Shown: positions 16,952-25,127 of the stretch, in pieces
How positions within the stretch are numbered: position 1 is the stretch's first letter
How the letters are laid out: every line of letters begins with the position of its first letter
Notes under the pieces: generated by a model
What the model saw: only the letters and a program-made list of their open reading frames with translations
Told to the model about the DNA's origin: nothing
Database searches by the model: none
Assembly (NCBI GenBank): GCA_026986115.1
Contig: JALSPG010000049.1
Coordinates: 1 to 49,068 of the forward strand
Reading direction: 5' to 3'
Length of the DNA stretch: 49,068 nt
Origin: Thermodesulfobacteriales bacterium
GTDB lineage: Bacteria > Desulfobacterota > Thermodesulfobacteria > Thermodesulfobacteriales > Thermodesulfatatoraceae
Made by a program: the position numbers and the translations under genes

Positions 16952-18081
16952 AGATAAGGGTTCTTCAACTGGGAAGCCCCACTGGGCTTTACGGGGCAGA
17001 ACGCTGGATTCTAGCACTAATTAAATATTTAAATCCTTCCCTTATCGAAACCTGGGTTGGTGTAATTTATGATGATCCCACCCTTGAAGCCCCCTTGCTT
17101 AAGGAAGCTAAAGGTTTAGGTTTCGAAACGGTCCGCATTGAAGCTTATGGGAAATTCAACCTCCAAGCAGTAAAAAAATTGCGCGCCTTTCTTAAGAAAA
17201 AAGATATCCACATCCTTCACACTCATGCCTATAAGCAAGATTTAATAGGTTGGTTGGCAACCCGAGGACTTGAAACAAAAATTATTTCTACTCCCCACGG
17301 TTGGAGTAAAGAACCAGACCTTAAACTCTTAATTTATGAAGCCTTAAACCGTCTGGCTTTTTACGGTTTTGACCGTGTTGTTCCCTTATCAAGAGAAATT
17401 TTTGATGGTCTTTGCCGGCTGCCAGGCCTACGAAAACGTTTGACCCTCATCGAAAATGCTGTGGATCTTGAAGAAATTAAGAATGTAAAAGAAGTGCCTT
17501 CTGAAATTCAAGAAATTAAAAAACGGGGTTATTTTGTAATTGGCTACATCGGACAACTCATCCACCGCAAAGGACTTGATATTCTCCTAAAGGCCTTAGC
17601 AGAAAAACGTTTGCAAAAAAAAACTTATCTTTTTATAGTAGGAGACGGACCACTTAAAGAAAAACTCCAAAACGAAGCCCAAAGACTGGGACTTTCGAAA
17701 AGAGTATATTTTGCCGGCTTTCGTAAAGATAGATTGGCCTTCTTAAAAGGCTTTGATATCTTTGTCTTGCCCTCACGCCTAGAAGGGATCCCTCGTTGTC
17801 TTATGGAAGCGATGGGGATGGGAAAACCAGTAGTAGCCTCAGCTATTGAGGGCATAAAGGATCTCATCCCCACAGATGGAAAAGGAGGGCTTCTCTTCCC
17901 TCCAGAAAATCATCAAATTTTGGCCCAAAAAATAGAAATTATCTATAAAAACCCGGATCTACGCCGAGAGTTAGGCCAACAAGCCGCAGAGATTATTACA
18001 AAACGTTTTTCAGCAGCCAGAATGGCTCGTGACTACGAAATTCTCTACCAGGAGATCTTAGAAAAAAGCTCCTTTAAATAA
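16948..18081 (+). CDS. GT4-type glycosyltransferase
   Basis: This 377-residue glycosyltransferase is the last gene of the polysaccharide run. The N-terminal LQLGSPTGLYGAERWILAL is the GT4 acceptor loop; TPHGWSKEPDLKL, IENAVDLEEI, IGYIGQLIHRKGLDILLKAL and SRLEGIPRCLMEAMGMGKPVVAS follow. GTG 16948 overlaps the preceding TGA and has GGAG upstream; the longer frame back to 16774 is only read-through of asnB sequence. It converges on the isomerase-like gene with a 37-base overlap and no visible terminator. Confidence 0.88.
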   Translation: MKIRVLQLGSPTGLYGAERWILALIKYLNPSLIETWVGVIYDDPTLEAPLLKEAKGLGFETVRIEAYGKFNLQAVKKLRAFLKKKDIHILHTHAYKQDLIGWLATRGLETKIISTPHGWSKEPDLKLLIYEALNRLAFYGFDRVVPLSREIFDGLCRLPGLRKRLTLIENAVDLEEIKNVKEVPSEIQEIKKRGYFVIGYIGQLIHRKGLDILLKALAEKRLQKKTYLFIVGDGPLKEKLQNEAQRLGLSKRVYFAGFRKDRLAFLKGFDIFVLPSRLEGIPRCLMEAMGMGKPVVASAIEGIKDLIPTDGKGGLLFPPENHQILAQKIEIIYKNPDLRRELGQQAAEIITKRFSAARMARDYEILYQEILEKSSFK

Positions 18082-18851
18082 AGGTATCCGGGGAGAACAT
18101 CCTCTTCCCGGTGGGCCTCAAAAGTGACTACGGGTCTTCGGCCCTTTTCAACCAAAAATTTAAATATTTCTTCAAAAGGGATCTTTCCCCGTCCAGGCGG
18201 AAGGTGATCATCCCAATGCCCTTCGTTGTCGTGAACATGTAACTCTAAAAGCCTTTCCTCAAAAGCTTCCAACCAAGGTCTCCAGCTACTCTTTGCAAAG
18301 GCAAAGGCATGTCCCGCATCGAAACAATAACCCAGAAAGGGGGAATTTATCTCTTCTACAATATTGGTAAGTAAAGCAGCGGCGGACTCAAAGACATTTT
18401 CTAAAGCCAAACAAAGGCCCCATTTCTCAGCCAGAGCAAGGACTTCGGCAATCCCAGCTTTAACCAGATCAAGCCAAGCTTCCTTTCTTTCTCGGTGGTA
18501 ACCAGGATGATACCCTGAATGAAAAACTACTACTTCTGGCTCAAAATAACGGGCTACCCGCAAGGCTTCCTGAAGGCGCTTAATACTTGCCCGACGTACT
18601 AAACCATCAAAGGCCCCGGGAGAAATATCACAAAAAGGAGCATGAACTGTACATTTTATCTTTTGCCTTTTCAAAAGGGATGCTGCATGCCGAAAGTCCC
18701 TAATTCGGTAAAGATCAAGGGCCTGGTGGTCAAGACCTACCTCTAGACTTAACCCCCATTCCAAAACGCGGGGGAGATATTTCTCAAACATTGTGAAGGG
18801 CAAAGCCAGATGTACTTTTGTTTTTATTTCTTCTAGGGCTTCAATCTCCAT
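18045..18851 (-). CDS. Sugar phosphate isomerase/epimerase-like TIM barrel protein
   Basis: This 268-residue protein belongs to the xylose-isomerase-like/AP endonuclease 2 TIM barrel superfamily. Visible metal-site segments are VHAPFCDISPG, VVFHSGYHPGY, LALENVFES, GYCFDAGHAFAF, ELHVHDNEGHWDDHLPPGRG and FEAH. The HVHDN...H and PGxG motifs are typical of the sugar epimerase branch. The substrate is unknown. It overlaps the upstream aminotransferase gene by 11 bases, so the two probably act in the same sugar pathway. Confidence 0.82.
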   Translation of the reverse strand: MEIEALEEIKTKVHLALPFTMFEKYLPRVLEWGLSLEVGLDHQALDLYRIRDFRHAASLLKRQKIKCTVHAPFCDISPGAFDGLVRRASIKRLQEALRVARYFEPEVVVFHSGYHPGYHRERKEAWLDLVKAGIAEVLALAEKWGLCLALENVFESAAALLTNIVEEINSPFLGYCFDAGHAFAFAKSSWRPWLEAFEERLLELHVHDNEGHWDDHLPPGRGKIPFEEIFKFLVEKGRRPVVTFEAHREEDVLPGYLYLKELFSKISW

Positions 18852-19956
18852 AAAACTTCCTGATAGACTTTATAATAAAATCCTGCTTGATAGCGGATAA
18901 AAAGGGATGCATAGGTAAAGAAATAACATTCTGAGCCAGGCTTTCTGCTACCGGGAAATCCCCTTTTTGATAACCCAAATCCTCAAAGGCTGGCTGAAGA
19001 TGTAACGGCTTGGGATAATAAATAGCCGTAGGAATGCCCCGTTTTTTTAAATAAGCTTGCAAGGCGTCTCTTTCCCGAACACAAACCGTAAATTGGGCGT
19101 AAGTAGAAAGATAACCCGCTGGCACTTCTTGAAAAGAAAGCGGGAGATCTTTTAAGCCTTGGCGATAACGTTTGGCTACTATCTGTCTTTGTTCAATTTC
19201 AGCAGGAAAATATTTAAACTTTACGAGGAGAAGCGCAGCCTGAAACGTATCTAACCTAGCGTTAAAACCAATATAGCGATGCTGATACCGTTCAGTCTGA
19301 CCGTGAACCCTTAGAGCTTTCATTCGTTCATAAAGTTCAAAATTTGAAGTAAAAATCATGCCCCCGTCTCCGTATCCTCCCAAAGGCTTGGCAGGGAAGA
19401 AGGAAGTAGCGGCAGCAATTCCAAAGCTCCCAGAAGGCCTTCCTTGGGCCATAGCGCCTAAAGATTGACAAGCATCTTCTATCAAGAAAAGCCCTTCGGA
19501 AGAAGCCAGTTCTTCAAGCTCTGGCAAATAGGCAGGAAGCCCGAAAAGCCCTACTGCCAAAATGGCTTTAGGTAAGAGACCTTCCCTTTTGGCCTTTTGA
19601 AGGGCTTCTTTTACTTTCATAGGGGTAAGAGTCATGGTTTTTTCGGAGATATCAGCAAAGACCACTTGAGCCCCACATCTTCTGATAACTTCGGCAGTAG
19701 CAGCGAAAGTAAAAGGAGTTGTTATGACCGCATCTCCCGGACCAATTCCAAGAGCCGTAAGGATAATAAGAAGGCCATCTGTACCAGAAGAAACTCCCAA
19801 AGCATATTTCCTTTTTACAAAGCGGGCTAATTTCCCTTCAAGTTCTGCAACCTCGGGCCCAAGAATATAACGTCCACTTCTTAGGACCCGTAGCGCTGCA
19901 GCCTCAAGCTCTTCTTGATAGGTCTGATACTGGGTTTTCAGATCAATGAACTCCAT
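18841..19956 (-). CDS. DegT/DnrJ/EryC1 sugar aminotransferase, WbpE-like
   Basis: This 371-residue PLP enzyme begins EFIDLKTQYQ and has SGRYILGPEVAELE, GTDGL, PFTFAATAEVI and EDACQSLGA. TSFFPAKPLGGYGDGG contains the PLP-binding Lys. The C-terminal PTAIYYPKPLHLQPAF and SLPMHPFL match the WbpE/WlbC branch, which aminates UDP-3-keto-GlcNAcA for diaminouronic acid sugars in O-antigens. That exact substrate is an inference, because the partner dehydrogenase is not in the window. Location beside the polysaccharide locus supports a role in making its sugar donor. Confidence 0.9.
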   Translation of the reverse strand: MEFIDLKTQYQTYQEELEAAALRVLRSGRYILGPEVAELEGKLARFVKRKYALGVSSGTDGLLIILTALGIGPGDAVITTPFTFAATAEVIRRCGAQVVFADISEKTMTLTPMKVKEALQKAKREGLLPKAILAVGLFGLPAYLPELEELASSEGLFLIEDACQSLGAMAQGRPSGSFGIAAATSFFPAKPLGGYGDGGMIFTSNFELYERMKALRVHGQTERYQHRYIGFNARLDTFQAALLLVKFKYFPAEIEQRQIVAKRYRQGLKDLPLSFQEVPAGYLSTYAQFTVCVRERDALQAYLKKRGIPTAIYYPKPLHLQPAFEDLGYQKGDFPVAESLAQNVISLPMHPFLSAIKQDFIIKSIRKFYGD

Positions 19957-20029
19957 GGCCCAAAGCTTAGCATAAATTTACTTGTATGGCCGCTTGCAGA
20001 AAGGCCAGAAAGATTTAGAATAAATCAAA

Positions 20030-20106
20030 GCGCCCGTAGCTCAACTGGATAGAGCGCTGGACTTCGAATCCAGAGGCTGGAGGTTCGAGTCCTCCCGGGC
20101 GCGCCA
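20030..20106 (+). tRNA. tRNA-Arg (anticodon UCG)
   Basis: A complete cloverleaf can be drawn. The acceptor stem GCGCCCG pairs with CGGGCGC, the D arm contains AGCTCAACTGGATAGAGC, and the anticodon arm is CTGGA-CTTCGAA-TCCAG. The T arm is GGAGG-TTCGAGT-CCTCC. Discriminator G is followed by an encoded CCA at 20104-20106. Anticodon TCG reads arginine CGA codons. It stands alone between the aminotransferase gene and the DUF4143 ATPase gene. Confidence 0.96.
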
Positions 20107-20199
20107 ATAATATCACCGGTTCCCTGGGATCTGAAATTCTCCAAATCGATCATTTACCACCAAATACACGCAATTTTTGATTCTGCCAAACATCTTTCC

Positions 20200-20228
20200 T
20201 TGACAAGAGGAAACAATCTTAGCAAAAT
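20200..20228 (+). promoter_or_regulatory. Candidate promoter for the DUF4143 ATPase gene
   Basis: A perfect TTGACA (20200-20205) is followed after 17 bases by CAAAAT (20223-20228, four of six consensus). It lies 12 bases before the ATG of the ATPase gene, so the leader would be very short or absent. Matched by eye only. Confidence 0.35.
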
Positions 20229-20240
20229 TTCCTTAATAAA

Positions 20241-21527
20241 ATGAAAGACATCCTTAAAACCATCATAAGAGAGTTTCACACCGAGGATCTTCCGCCTTTG
20301 ATAAAAAGGGATCTTACTTTCCCCTTAGATTCTGGCAAAATCATAACTTTAGTAGGCCCTAGAAGGGCAGGAAAGACCTATCTATTCTATCAACACATCA
20401 GGGGACTTCTTGAAAAGGAAGTCCTCAAGGAAAAAATCCTCTATCTAAATTTTGAAGATGAAAGACTCGATCTCACCCCTCAAACTTTAGATCTTATCCT
20501 CCAGGCTTATCGAGAACTTTATCCAGAGCTTGATCTCAGGGAATGTTACTTCTTTTTCGATGAGGTTCAAAATGCAGAAGGCTGGGAAAGATTCACGAGG
20601 AGGCTCTATGACAGAATTTCCAGAAACATTTTCCTTACTGGTTCAAACTCCAAACTTCTCTCACAGGAAATAGCCACTTCTCTCAGAGGGAGAACCCTTA
20701 AGTATGAAGTCTTTCCCCTAAACTTCAAGGAATTTCTCAGATTCAAAGGTTTTGATTTCGATCCTAAAAGAGACTTTTACAGCCCCCGGAAAAAAGCCCA
20801 TCTGATCCGTCATTTTGAGGAATATGTTTTCTTTGGGGGATTTCCAGAGGTAATTTTTCTTCCCAGGGAACTCAAGCTTAAAACCCTCCAGGAATACTTT
20901 GAAGTCATGCTTTATAGAGACCTTGCTGAAAGATACCAGATCAAAGACACCTTGGTTTTGAAATATTTTTTGAAAAGGCTTGTGGAAAACACGGGCAAGA
21001 TCCTTTCGGTTCACAAGATTTACAACGAACTAAAATCCCAGGGAATAAGAGTGGGAAAGGACACCCTTTATAGATACCTGGAATATGCCGAAAGTATTTA
21101 TTTTGTGAGGTTGTTGAAGAAACACTATCGTTCTCTGGTCAAATCAGAGCTTGCAGAAAAGAAAGTTTACCTTATAGATCCTGGCCTTTTGAGGAGCATA
21201 AGGTTTTTGGGAGACAGGGAAAAGGGTGTCCTTCTCGAAAACACGATTTTCAAGGAATTTTTGATTTCGGGGGCCGATGTGGTTTATTTCAAAGGGAAGA
21301 GGGAGTGTGATTTTATAGTCAATGAAAAAGTGGCGGTCCAAGTGAGTTATGATCTGAGCGACGAGGACACTTTGAAGCGGGAAATCGAGGGCCTCAAGGA
21401 AGCCTGTAAATATTTTGGATTGAGGAAGGGGGTAATCATTACTTTTGATCAAAAGTATAAGATTGATATAGAAGGCAATTTTAACATATATAGTATGCCA
21501 GCTTATGAATTTATATTTGGACTTTAG
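20241..21527 (+). CDS. ATPase with DUF4143 domain
   Basis: This 428-residue protein has an N-terminal AAA_14-type ATPase. Walker A is GPRRAGKT (39-46), Walker B CYFFFDEVQN, and FLTGSNSKLLS is sensor-like. A C-terminal DUF4143 region has MLYRDLAERYQI, LVKSELAEKKVYLIDPGL and a nuclease-like FKGKRECDFIV. Such proteins are widespread in thermophiles and archaea, are often multicopy and patchily distributed, and have no firm function. AGA/AGG arginine codons are common here. It lies directly downstream of tRNA-Arg with its own promoter-like sequence, which suggests an accessory gene acquired at the tRNA. Confidence 0.87.
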   Translation: MKDILKTIIREFHTEDLPPLIKRDLTFPLDSGKIITLVGPRRAGKTYLFYQHIRGLLEKEVLKEKILYLNFEDERLDLTPQTLDLILQAYRELYPELDLRECYFFFDEVQNAEGWERFTRRLYDRISRNIFLTGSNSKLLSQEIATSLRGRTLKYEVFPLNFKEFLRFKGFDFDPKRDFYSPRKKAHLIRHFEEYVFFGGFPEVIFLPRELKLKTLQEYFEVMLYRDLAERYQIKDTLVLKYFLKRLVENTGKILSVHKIYNELKSQGIRVGKDTLYRYLEYAESIYFVRLLKKHYRSLVKSELAEKKVYLIDPGLLRSIRFLGDREKGVLLENTIFKEFLISGADVVYFKGKRECDFIVNEKVAVQVSYDLSDEDTLKREIEGLKEACKYFGLRKGVIITFDQKYKIDIEGNFNIYSMPAYEFIFGL

Positions 21528-21736
21528 TTTTTATAATCTAAGTATATAGTAAATATTAGAAAAATAAGATGTAAATCTATAAGGAAAGCTGATAGATCCT
21601 AAAAAACCCTGAAATTTCTCGAAAGTCTTATTTTGCAGATTCTATGTTATTCTAGTTTTGCTTCATTCTTAAGTGGAATGCTAGCCCTTGTTTCTTTTCT
21701 GTTATAAAGTTTAATCTTTGCGCCGAGGAGGGAATG

Positions 21737-23335
21737 ATGGAAGTTACACTTCTGGATTATGGTGCGGGGAACGTAAGAAGTGTTATCAATGCTCTGGAGA
21801 AACTGGGAGCACAGGTAAAAATAGTCAAGAAACCAGAAGATATTCTGAAGGCCTCTAGGCTTATCTTTCCAGGAGTAGGGAATTTTGGCTCTCTCATCGA
21901 AACTTTGCGTCAGAAAGGATATTTTGAAGCCCTCAGACGCTATTTGGCCGAAGAAAGGCCTTTTTGGGGCATTTGTTTAGGGCTTCAGGCCCTTTTTGAA
22001 AGATCAGAAGAAGCTCCAGAAGTAGAGGGCCTGGGTATCTTTAAAGGATATGTCAAAAAGTTCGACCATAACCTTTCCATACCTCATATAGGTTGGAACG
22101 GGATTAAACCCCTCAAACCTTCACCGGTCTTTAATGGCCTTTCTGGCGAAGAAAAATTTTATTTCGTCCATTCCTATCATGTGGTTCCTAAAGATTCAGA
22201 AATCATTCTTTGCACCACAGATTACGGCTACGAATTTGTAAGTGCAATCCAAAAAGGAAACATCATTGCTACCCAATTCCATCCTGAAAAAAGTGGGCAA
22301 GAAGGGCTTAAAATCCTTAGAAACTTCCTTGAGGCCACTTTACCCCCAGTAAAACCTCCTAAGGCCCCTAAAAAGACCAAACTCGCCAAGCGAATCGTAG
22401 CCTGCCTTGATGTACGTACCAACGATGAAGGGGATCTGGTGGTCACCAAGGGAGACCAATATGACGTCCGTGAAAAAGGACGGGTCCGAAATCTTGGAAA
22501 ACCAGTAGAATTAGCCCGAAGATATTATACTGAGGGGGCAGATGAGATTACATTTTTAAATATTACGGGCTTTCGAGATTTCCCTCTGAAAGATCTTCCC
22601 ATGCTGGAAGTCCTGCGTCTCACCTCCCAAAACGTTTTTGTTCCTCTTACTATCGGTGGTGGAATCAGAGATTTTATGGATCGTGACGGACGCTTTTATT
22701 CTGCTTTAGAAGTGGCTGCGGAATATTTCCGCTCTGGGGCCGATAAAGTCTCTATCGGAAGTGATGCGGTTCTCATTGTCGAAGAATATTTACGCACCGG
22801 AAAAGCTACAGGTAAAAGCTCCATTGAAACTATTTCCCGGGTTTACGGGGCACAGGCAGTGGTAATCTCCATTGATCCCCGTCGGGTCTATGTGGACTCT
22901 CCTTCCAAGACCAAACATCCCGTAATTGAAACTCAAATTCCCGGCCCCAATGGTGAACGTTACTGTTGGTTTCAATGCACTATCAAAGGGGGACGGGAAG
23001 GACGAGATCTTGATGCCATTACTTTAGCCCAGGTTTGCGAAAAACTCGGCGCTGGTGAAATTCTATTAAATAGTATTGATCGGGACGGGACAAACCGAGG
23101 CTTTGATATTGAACTTATTCAGGCGGTTAAAGAAGCTATATCTATTCCTGTAATCGCCTCCAGTGGAGCGGGGTGTCCCGAACATTTTTACGAGGTATTT
23201 ACCAAAACCGGGGCAGAAGCGGCCCTTGCAGCAGGTATTTTCCATCGCCGAGAGGTAAGTATTGAAGAGGTCAAAAAATTCTTGCAAAATAAAGGGGTTG
23301 AAGTCCGGCCGGTTTTTAAGGAAGAGCTCCTTTAA
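21737..23335 (+). CDS. hisHF: Bifunctional imidazole glycerol phosphate synthase HisH-HisF fusion, HIS7-like
   Basis: One 532-residue chain carries both halves of IGP synthase, which makes IGP and AICAR from PRFAR and glutamine in histidine synthesis. The N-terminal glutaminase has Cys80 (GICLGLQ), His182 and Glu184 (QFHPEKSG). A Pro/Lys-rich linker (about 204-218) leads to the HisF barrel, with Asp225 in CLDV. The barrel carries long insertions and segments (RTNDEGDLVVTKGDQYDVRE, VRNLGKPVELA, PLKDLPMLEVL, GPNGERYCWFQCTIKGGRE) that I recognise from fungal and plant HIS7 and that are absent from ordinary bacterial HisF. ATG 21734 is also possible; GGAGGG spacing favours 21737. Its 3' end overlaps pyrK (convergent) by 20 bases. 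Confidence 0.95.
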   Translation: MEVTLLDYGAGNVRSVINALEKLGAQVKIVKKPEDILKASRLIFPGVGNFGSLIETLRQKGYFEALRRYLAEERPFWGICLGLQALFERSEEAPEVEGLGIFKGYVKKFDHNLSIPHIGWNGIKPLKPSPVFNGLSGEEKFYFVHSYHVVPKDSEIILCTTDYGYEFVSAIQKGNIIATQFHPEKSGQEGLKILRNFLEATLPPVKPPKAPKKTKLAKRIVACLDVRTNDEGDLVVTKGDQYDVREKGRVRNLGKPVELARRYYTEGADEITFLNITGFRDFPLKDLPMLEVLRLTSQNVFVPLTIGGGIRDFMDRDGRFYSALEVAAEYFRSGADKVSIGSDAVLIVEEYLRTGKATGKSSIETISRVYGAQAVVISIDPRRVYVDSPSKTKHPVIETQIPGPNGERYCWFQCTIKGGREGRDLDAITLAQVCEKLGAGEILLNSIDRDGTNRGFDIELIQAVKEAISIPVIASSGAGCPEHFYEVFTKTGAEAALAAGIFHRREVSIEEVKKFLQNKGVEVRPVFKEELL

Positions 23336-24077
23336 AGACTTCTTCCGCTAAAACTACTGGACCTTCAGTACATACGTGCAAAAATTTTCCGTCTGCTTTG
23401 GGCACTGTACACCCTAAACACATCCCCAGGCCACAAGCCATCCGAGCTTCAAGAGATAAAAAGGCTTTAAGGCCGAACGTAAAGGCCAAATCACTTACGG
23501 CCTTAAGCATGGGTAGCGGACCGCAAGCATAGATAACTCCCTGCGGAGATTTTTCTAAAAAGGAACGTAAAGGTTCGGTAACAAAACCCCTTCTGCCTGC
23601 CTTTCCGTCCTCTGTAGCTAAAAAAATTTCTACCCCTAAAGTTTCAAACTCGTCCAGTAAAAGGAGTTCGGTAGCTGTTTTTGCTCCGTAAAAAAGATAA
23701 ATCTTTTGTCCCTGTGCTTTGAGTTGTTTAGCTAAAAAAAGAAAGGGGGCAATACCAATTCCACCTGCCACTAAAATGGCTGGCCCGACAGAAGAAAGAT
23801 CAAACCCACGTCCTAAAGGACCTAGGACCTGGATTTCGTCTCCTTCTTTTTGTGTTGCAAGAATTGCTGTTCCCCGGCCCTTAACTTGGAAGAGGATACT
23901 AAAAGTAGTTTCATCTTGATCATGAACCGAAAAGGGCCTGGCAAGCAGGGGATCAAACCCCGGCCAGGCCTTTACCATTACAAACTGTCCTGGACGGGCT
24001 CCGATGTTTCCCCTGAGACGGAAACGAAAAAAGCCCGGCGCCAGGCATTCATTTTTTAGCAAGGGAAAAGTACGCAT
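23316..24077 (-). CDS. pyrK: Dihydroorotate dehydrogenase electron transfer subunit
   Basis: PyrK passes electrons from orotate formation (PyrD, type 1B) to NAD+. The 253-residue protein has the flavin motif RPFSVHD, the NAD-binding GGIGIAPFLFLA, CGPLPMLKA, and a C-terminal 2Fe-2S site (ACGLGMCLGC plus a later Cys in HVCTEGPV). pyrD lies about 7 kb away on the other strand, so the complex is encoded at split loci. It is the last gene of the minus-strand pyrG operon and abuts the YeeE gene with no gap. Confidence 0.95.
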   Translation of the reverse strand: MRTFPLLKNECLAPGFFRFRLRGNIGARPGQFVMVKAWPGFDPLLARPFSVHDQDETTFSILFQVKGRGTAILATQKEGDEIQVLGPLGRGFDLSSVGPAILVAGGIGIAPFLFLAKQLKAQGQKIYLFYGAKTATELLLLDEFETLGVEIFLATEDGKAGRRGFVTEPLRSFLEKSPQGVIYACGPLPMLKAVSDLAFTFGLKAFLSLEARMACGLGMCLGCTVPKADGKFLHVCTEGPVVLAEEVFKGALP

Positions 24078-24602
24078 TTAAAGCCCTTTCTTTTCCAGAA
24101 AAATACAAAAACCCAGAAGAATAAGGCTAAAGATAATCCCAGCCAGTGCAGGAGATACACCTAAAAGGGAAGGTATTGTCACCTTACCCAAAGCCCCTAC
24201 GGAGAGGACTTTTTCTTTCCAAAAATCATAAGTATGAGCAAAGACAATGGCCCCGAAAATACCACCGAGAATACCAAAAAAGCCATCAAGAGCCCCCTCA
24301 GCTAAGGCCCCCCCTGTAGTTCCGGGACAATATCCCAAAAGGGCCCATCCGAAGCCATAGATAATTCCTCCCAAAATGTTTGCCAAGAAATAGGTGGGTT
24401 TTACGGCGTAATGAATGAAACCAAAATGAGCAAGGAGATTAACCGCAAAACTCCCCACAATAACTCCGCTGAGGAGAAACTTGAGAATAGTAAAATCTTT
24501 TAGGGTAAGAAGGCCAATATGTTTTTCGAATCGCAATATTCTGGCCCGCTGAAAAATGTACCCCCAGATGAGACCAGTTAAAAAACCTAAAAGGAGCTCC
24601 AT
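24078..24602 (-). CDS. YeeE/YedE family membrane protein (C-terminal-type half)
   Basis: This 174-residue protein has about four or five hydrophobic spans and the conserved LLGYCPGTTGGALAEGALDG loop of the YeeE/YedE (DUF395) family, members of which import thiosulfate or other sulfur compounds through conserved cysteines. It abuts the neighbouring half-protein gene with no gap, so the two probably form one transporter corresponding to the single-chain TsuA-type protein. Why it sits in a pyrimidine operon is unclear; supply of sulfur for iron-sulfur clusters (PyrK carries one) is only a guess. Confidence 0.85.
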   Translation of the reverse strand: MELLLGFLTGLIWGYIFQRARILRFEKHIGLLTLKDFTILKFLLSGVIVGSFAVNLLAHFGFIHYAVKPTYFLANILGGIIYGFGWALLGYCPGTTGGALAEGALDGFFGILGGIFGAIVFAHTYDFWKEKVLSVGALGKVTIPSLLGVSPALAGIIFSLILLGFCIFLEKKGL

Positions 24603-25127
24603 TTATTTCCTCCTCCTATATAGGATTAAAGCCAAAGGTATTCCACCGATGAAAAATCCCATCACTGTTAAAAATCCTGAAAGAGAGAGTTGTGACATAC
24701 CTGAAAGACCGTGACCACTGGGGCAGCCACCGGCGAGCCTAGCACCATAAACAATGAGAAAGCCACCTACAAAAGCCATAAAGGCCCTCAAAGCAGCGCG
24801 CTTACCAAAACGTTCTTCCCAGAGCGATGGAATTAAATGCAGACGAAATTCTCCATTTTTAAGAGCGGCAAGAAGGGCCCCTAAAGGAACCCCTACAAAA
24901 ACCAAAGCTACTTTCCAATCTACTTCGGGCTTATATTTCTGATAGTAAGAGAAGTGTTTTGCTTGCGAAGAGAGTTTATCTTCAATCAGCCCTGCCACCC
25001 GCACGTAGGCTGTAGAGGTGCCCAAATATTTAGGCTTACCCAAAAACTTTTGGGTCACCAGGACTGAAACCACCAAAAGTAGACCTGTCAAAAAACCGCC
25101 GAGATAAGGAGACCAACCGTTTTTCAT
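24603..25127 (-). CDS. YeeE/YedE family membrane protein (N-terminal-type half)
   Basis: This 174-residue protein has an N-terminal membrane span (GGFLTGLLLVVSVLVT), further spans, and RLAGGCPSGHGLSGMSQLSLSG, the cysteine-containing loop of the YeeE/YedE family. It pairs with the adjacent 174-residue gene to form a split sulfur-compound transporter. The insertion between the first two spans (about residues 28-70) is hydrophilic and probably periplasmic. The start overlaps the stop of the GalT-like gene by four bases. Confidence 0.85.
   Translation of the reverse strand: MKNGWSPYLGGFLTGLLLVVSVLVTQKFLGKPKYLGTSTAYVRVAGLIEDKLSSQAKHFSYYQKYKPEVDWKVALVFVGVPLGALLAALKNGEFRLHLIPSLWEERFGKRAALRAFMAFVGGFLIVYGARLAGGCPSGHGLSGMSQLSLSGFLTVMGFFIGGIPLALILYRRRK

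Noticed and set aside
20107-21733. Attachment-site repeat of the tRNA-Arg 3' end
   Set aside because: I looked downstream of the tRNA for a second copy of its last 15-20 bases and saw none, and no integrase gene is present.
21528-21733. Gene or structured RNA between the DUF4143 ATPase gene and hisHF
   Set aside because: The 206 bases are AT-rich with many stop codons in all frames, and no convincing hairpin or promoter pair could be assigned.
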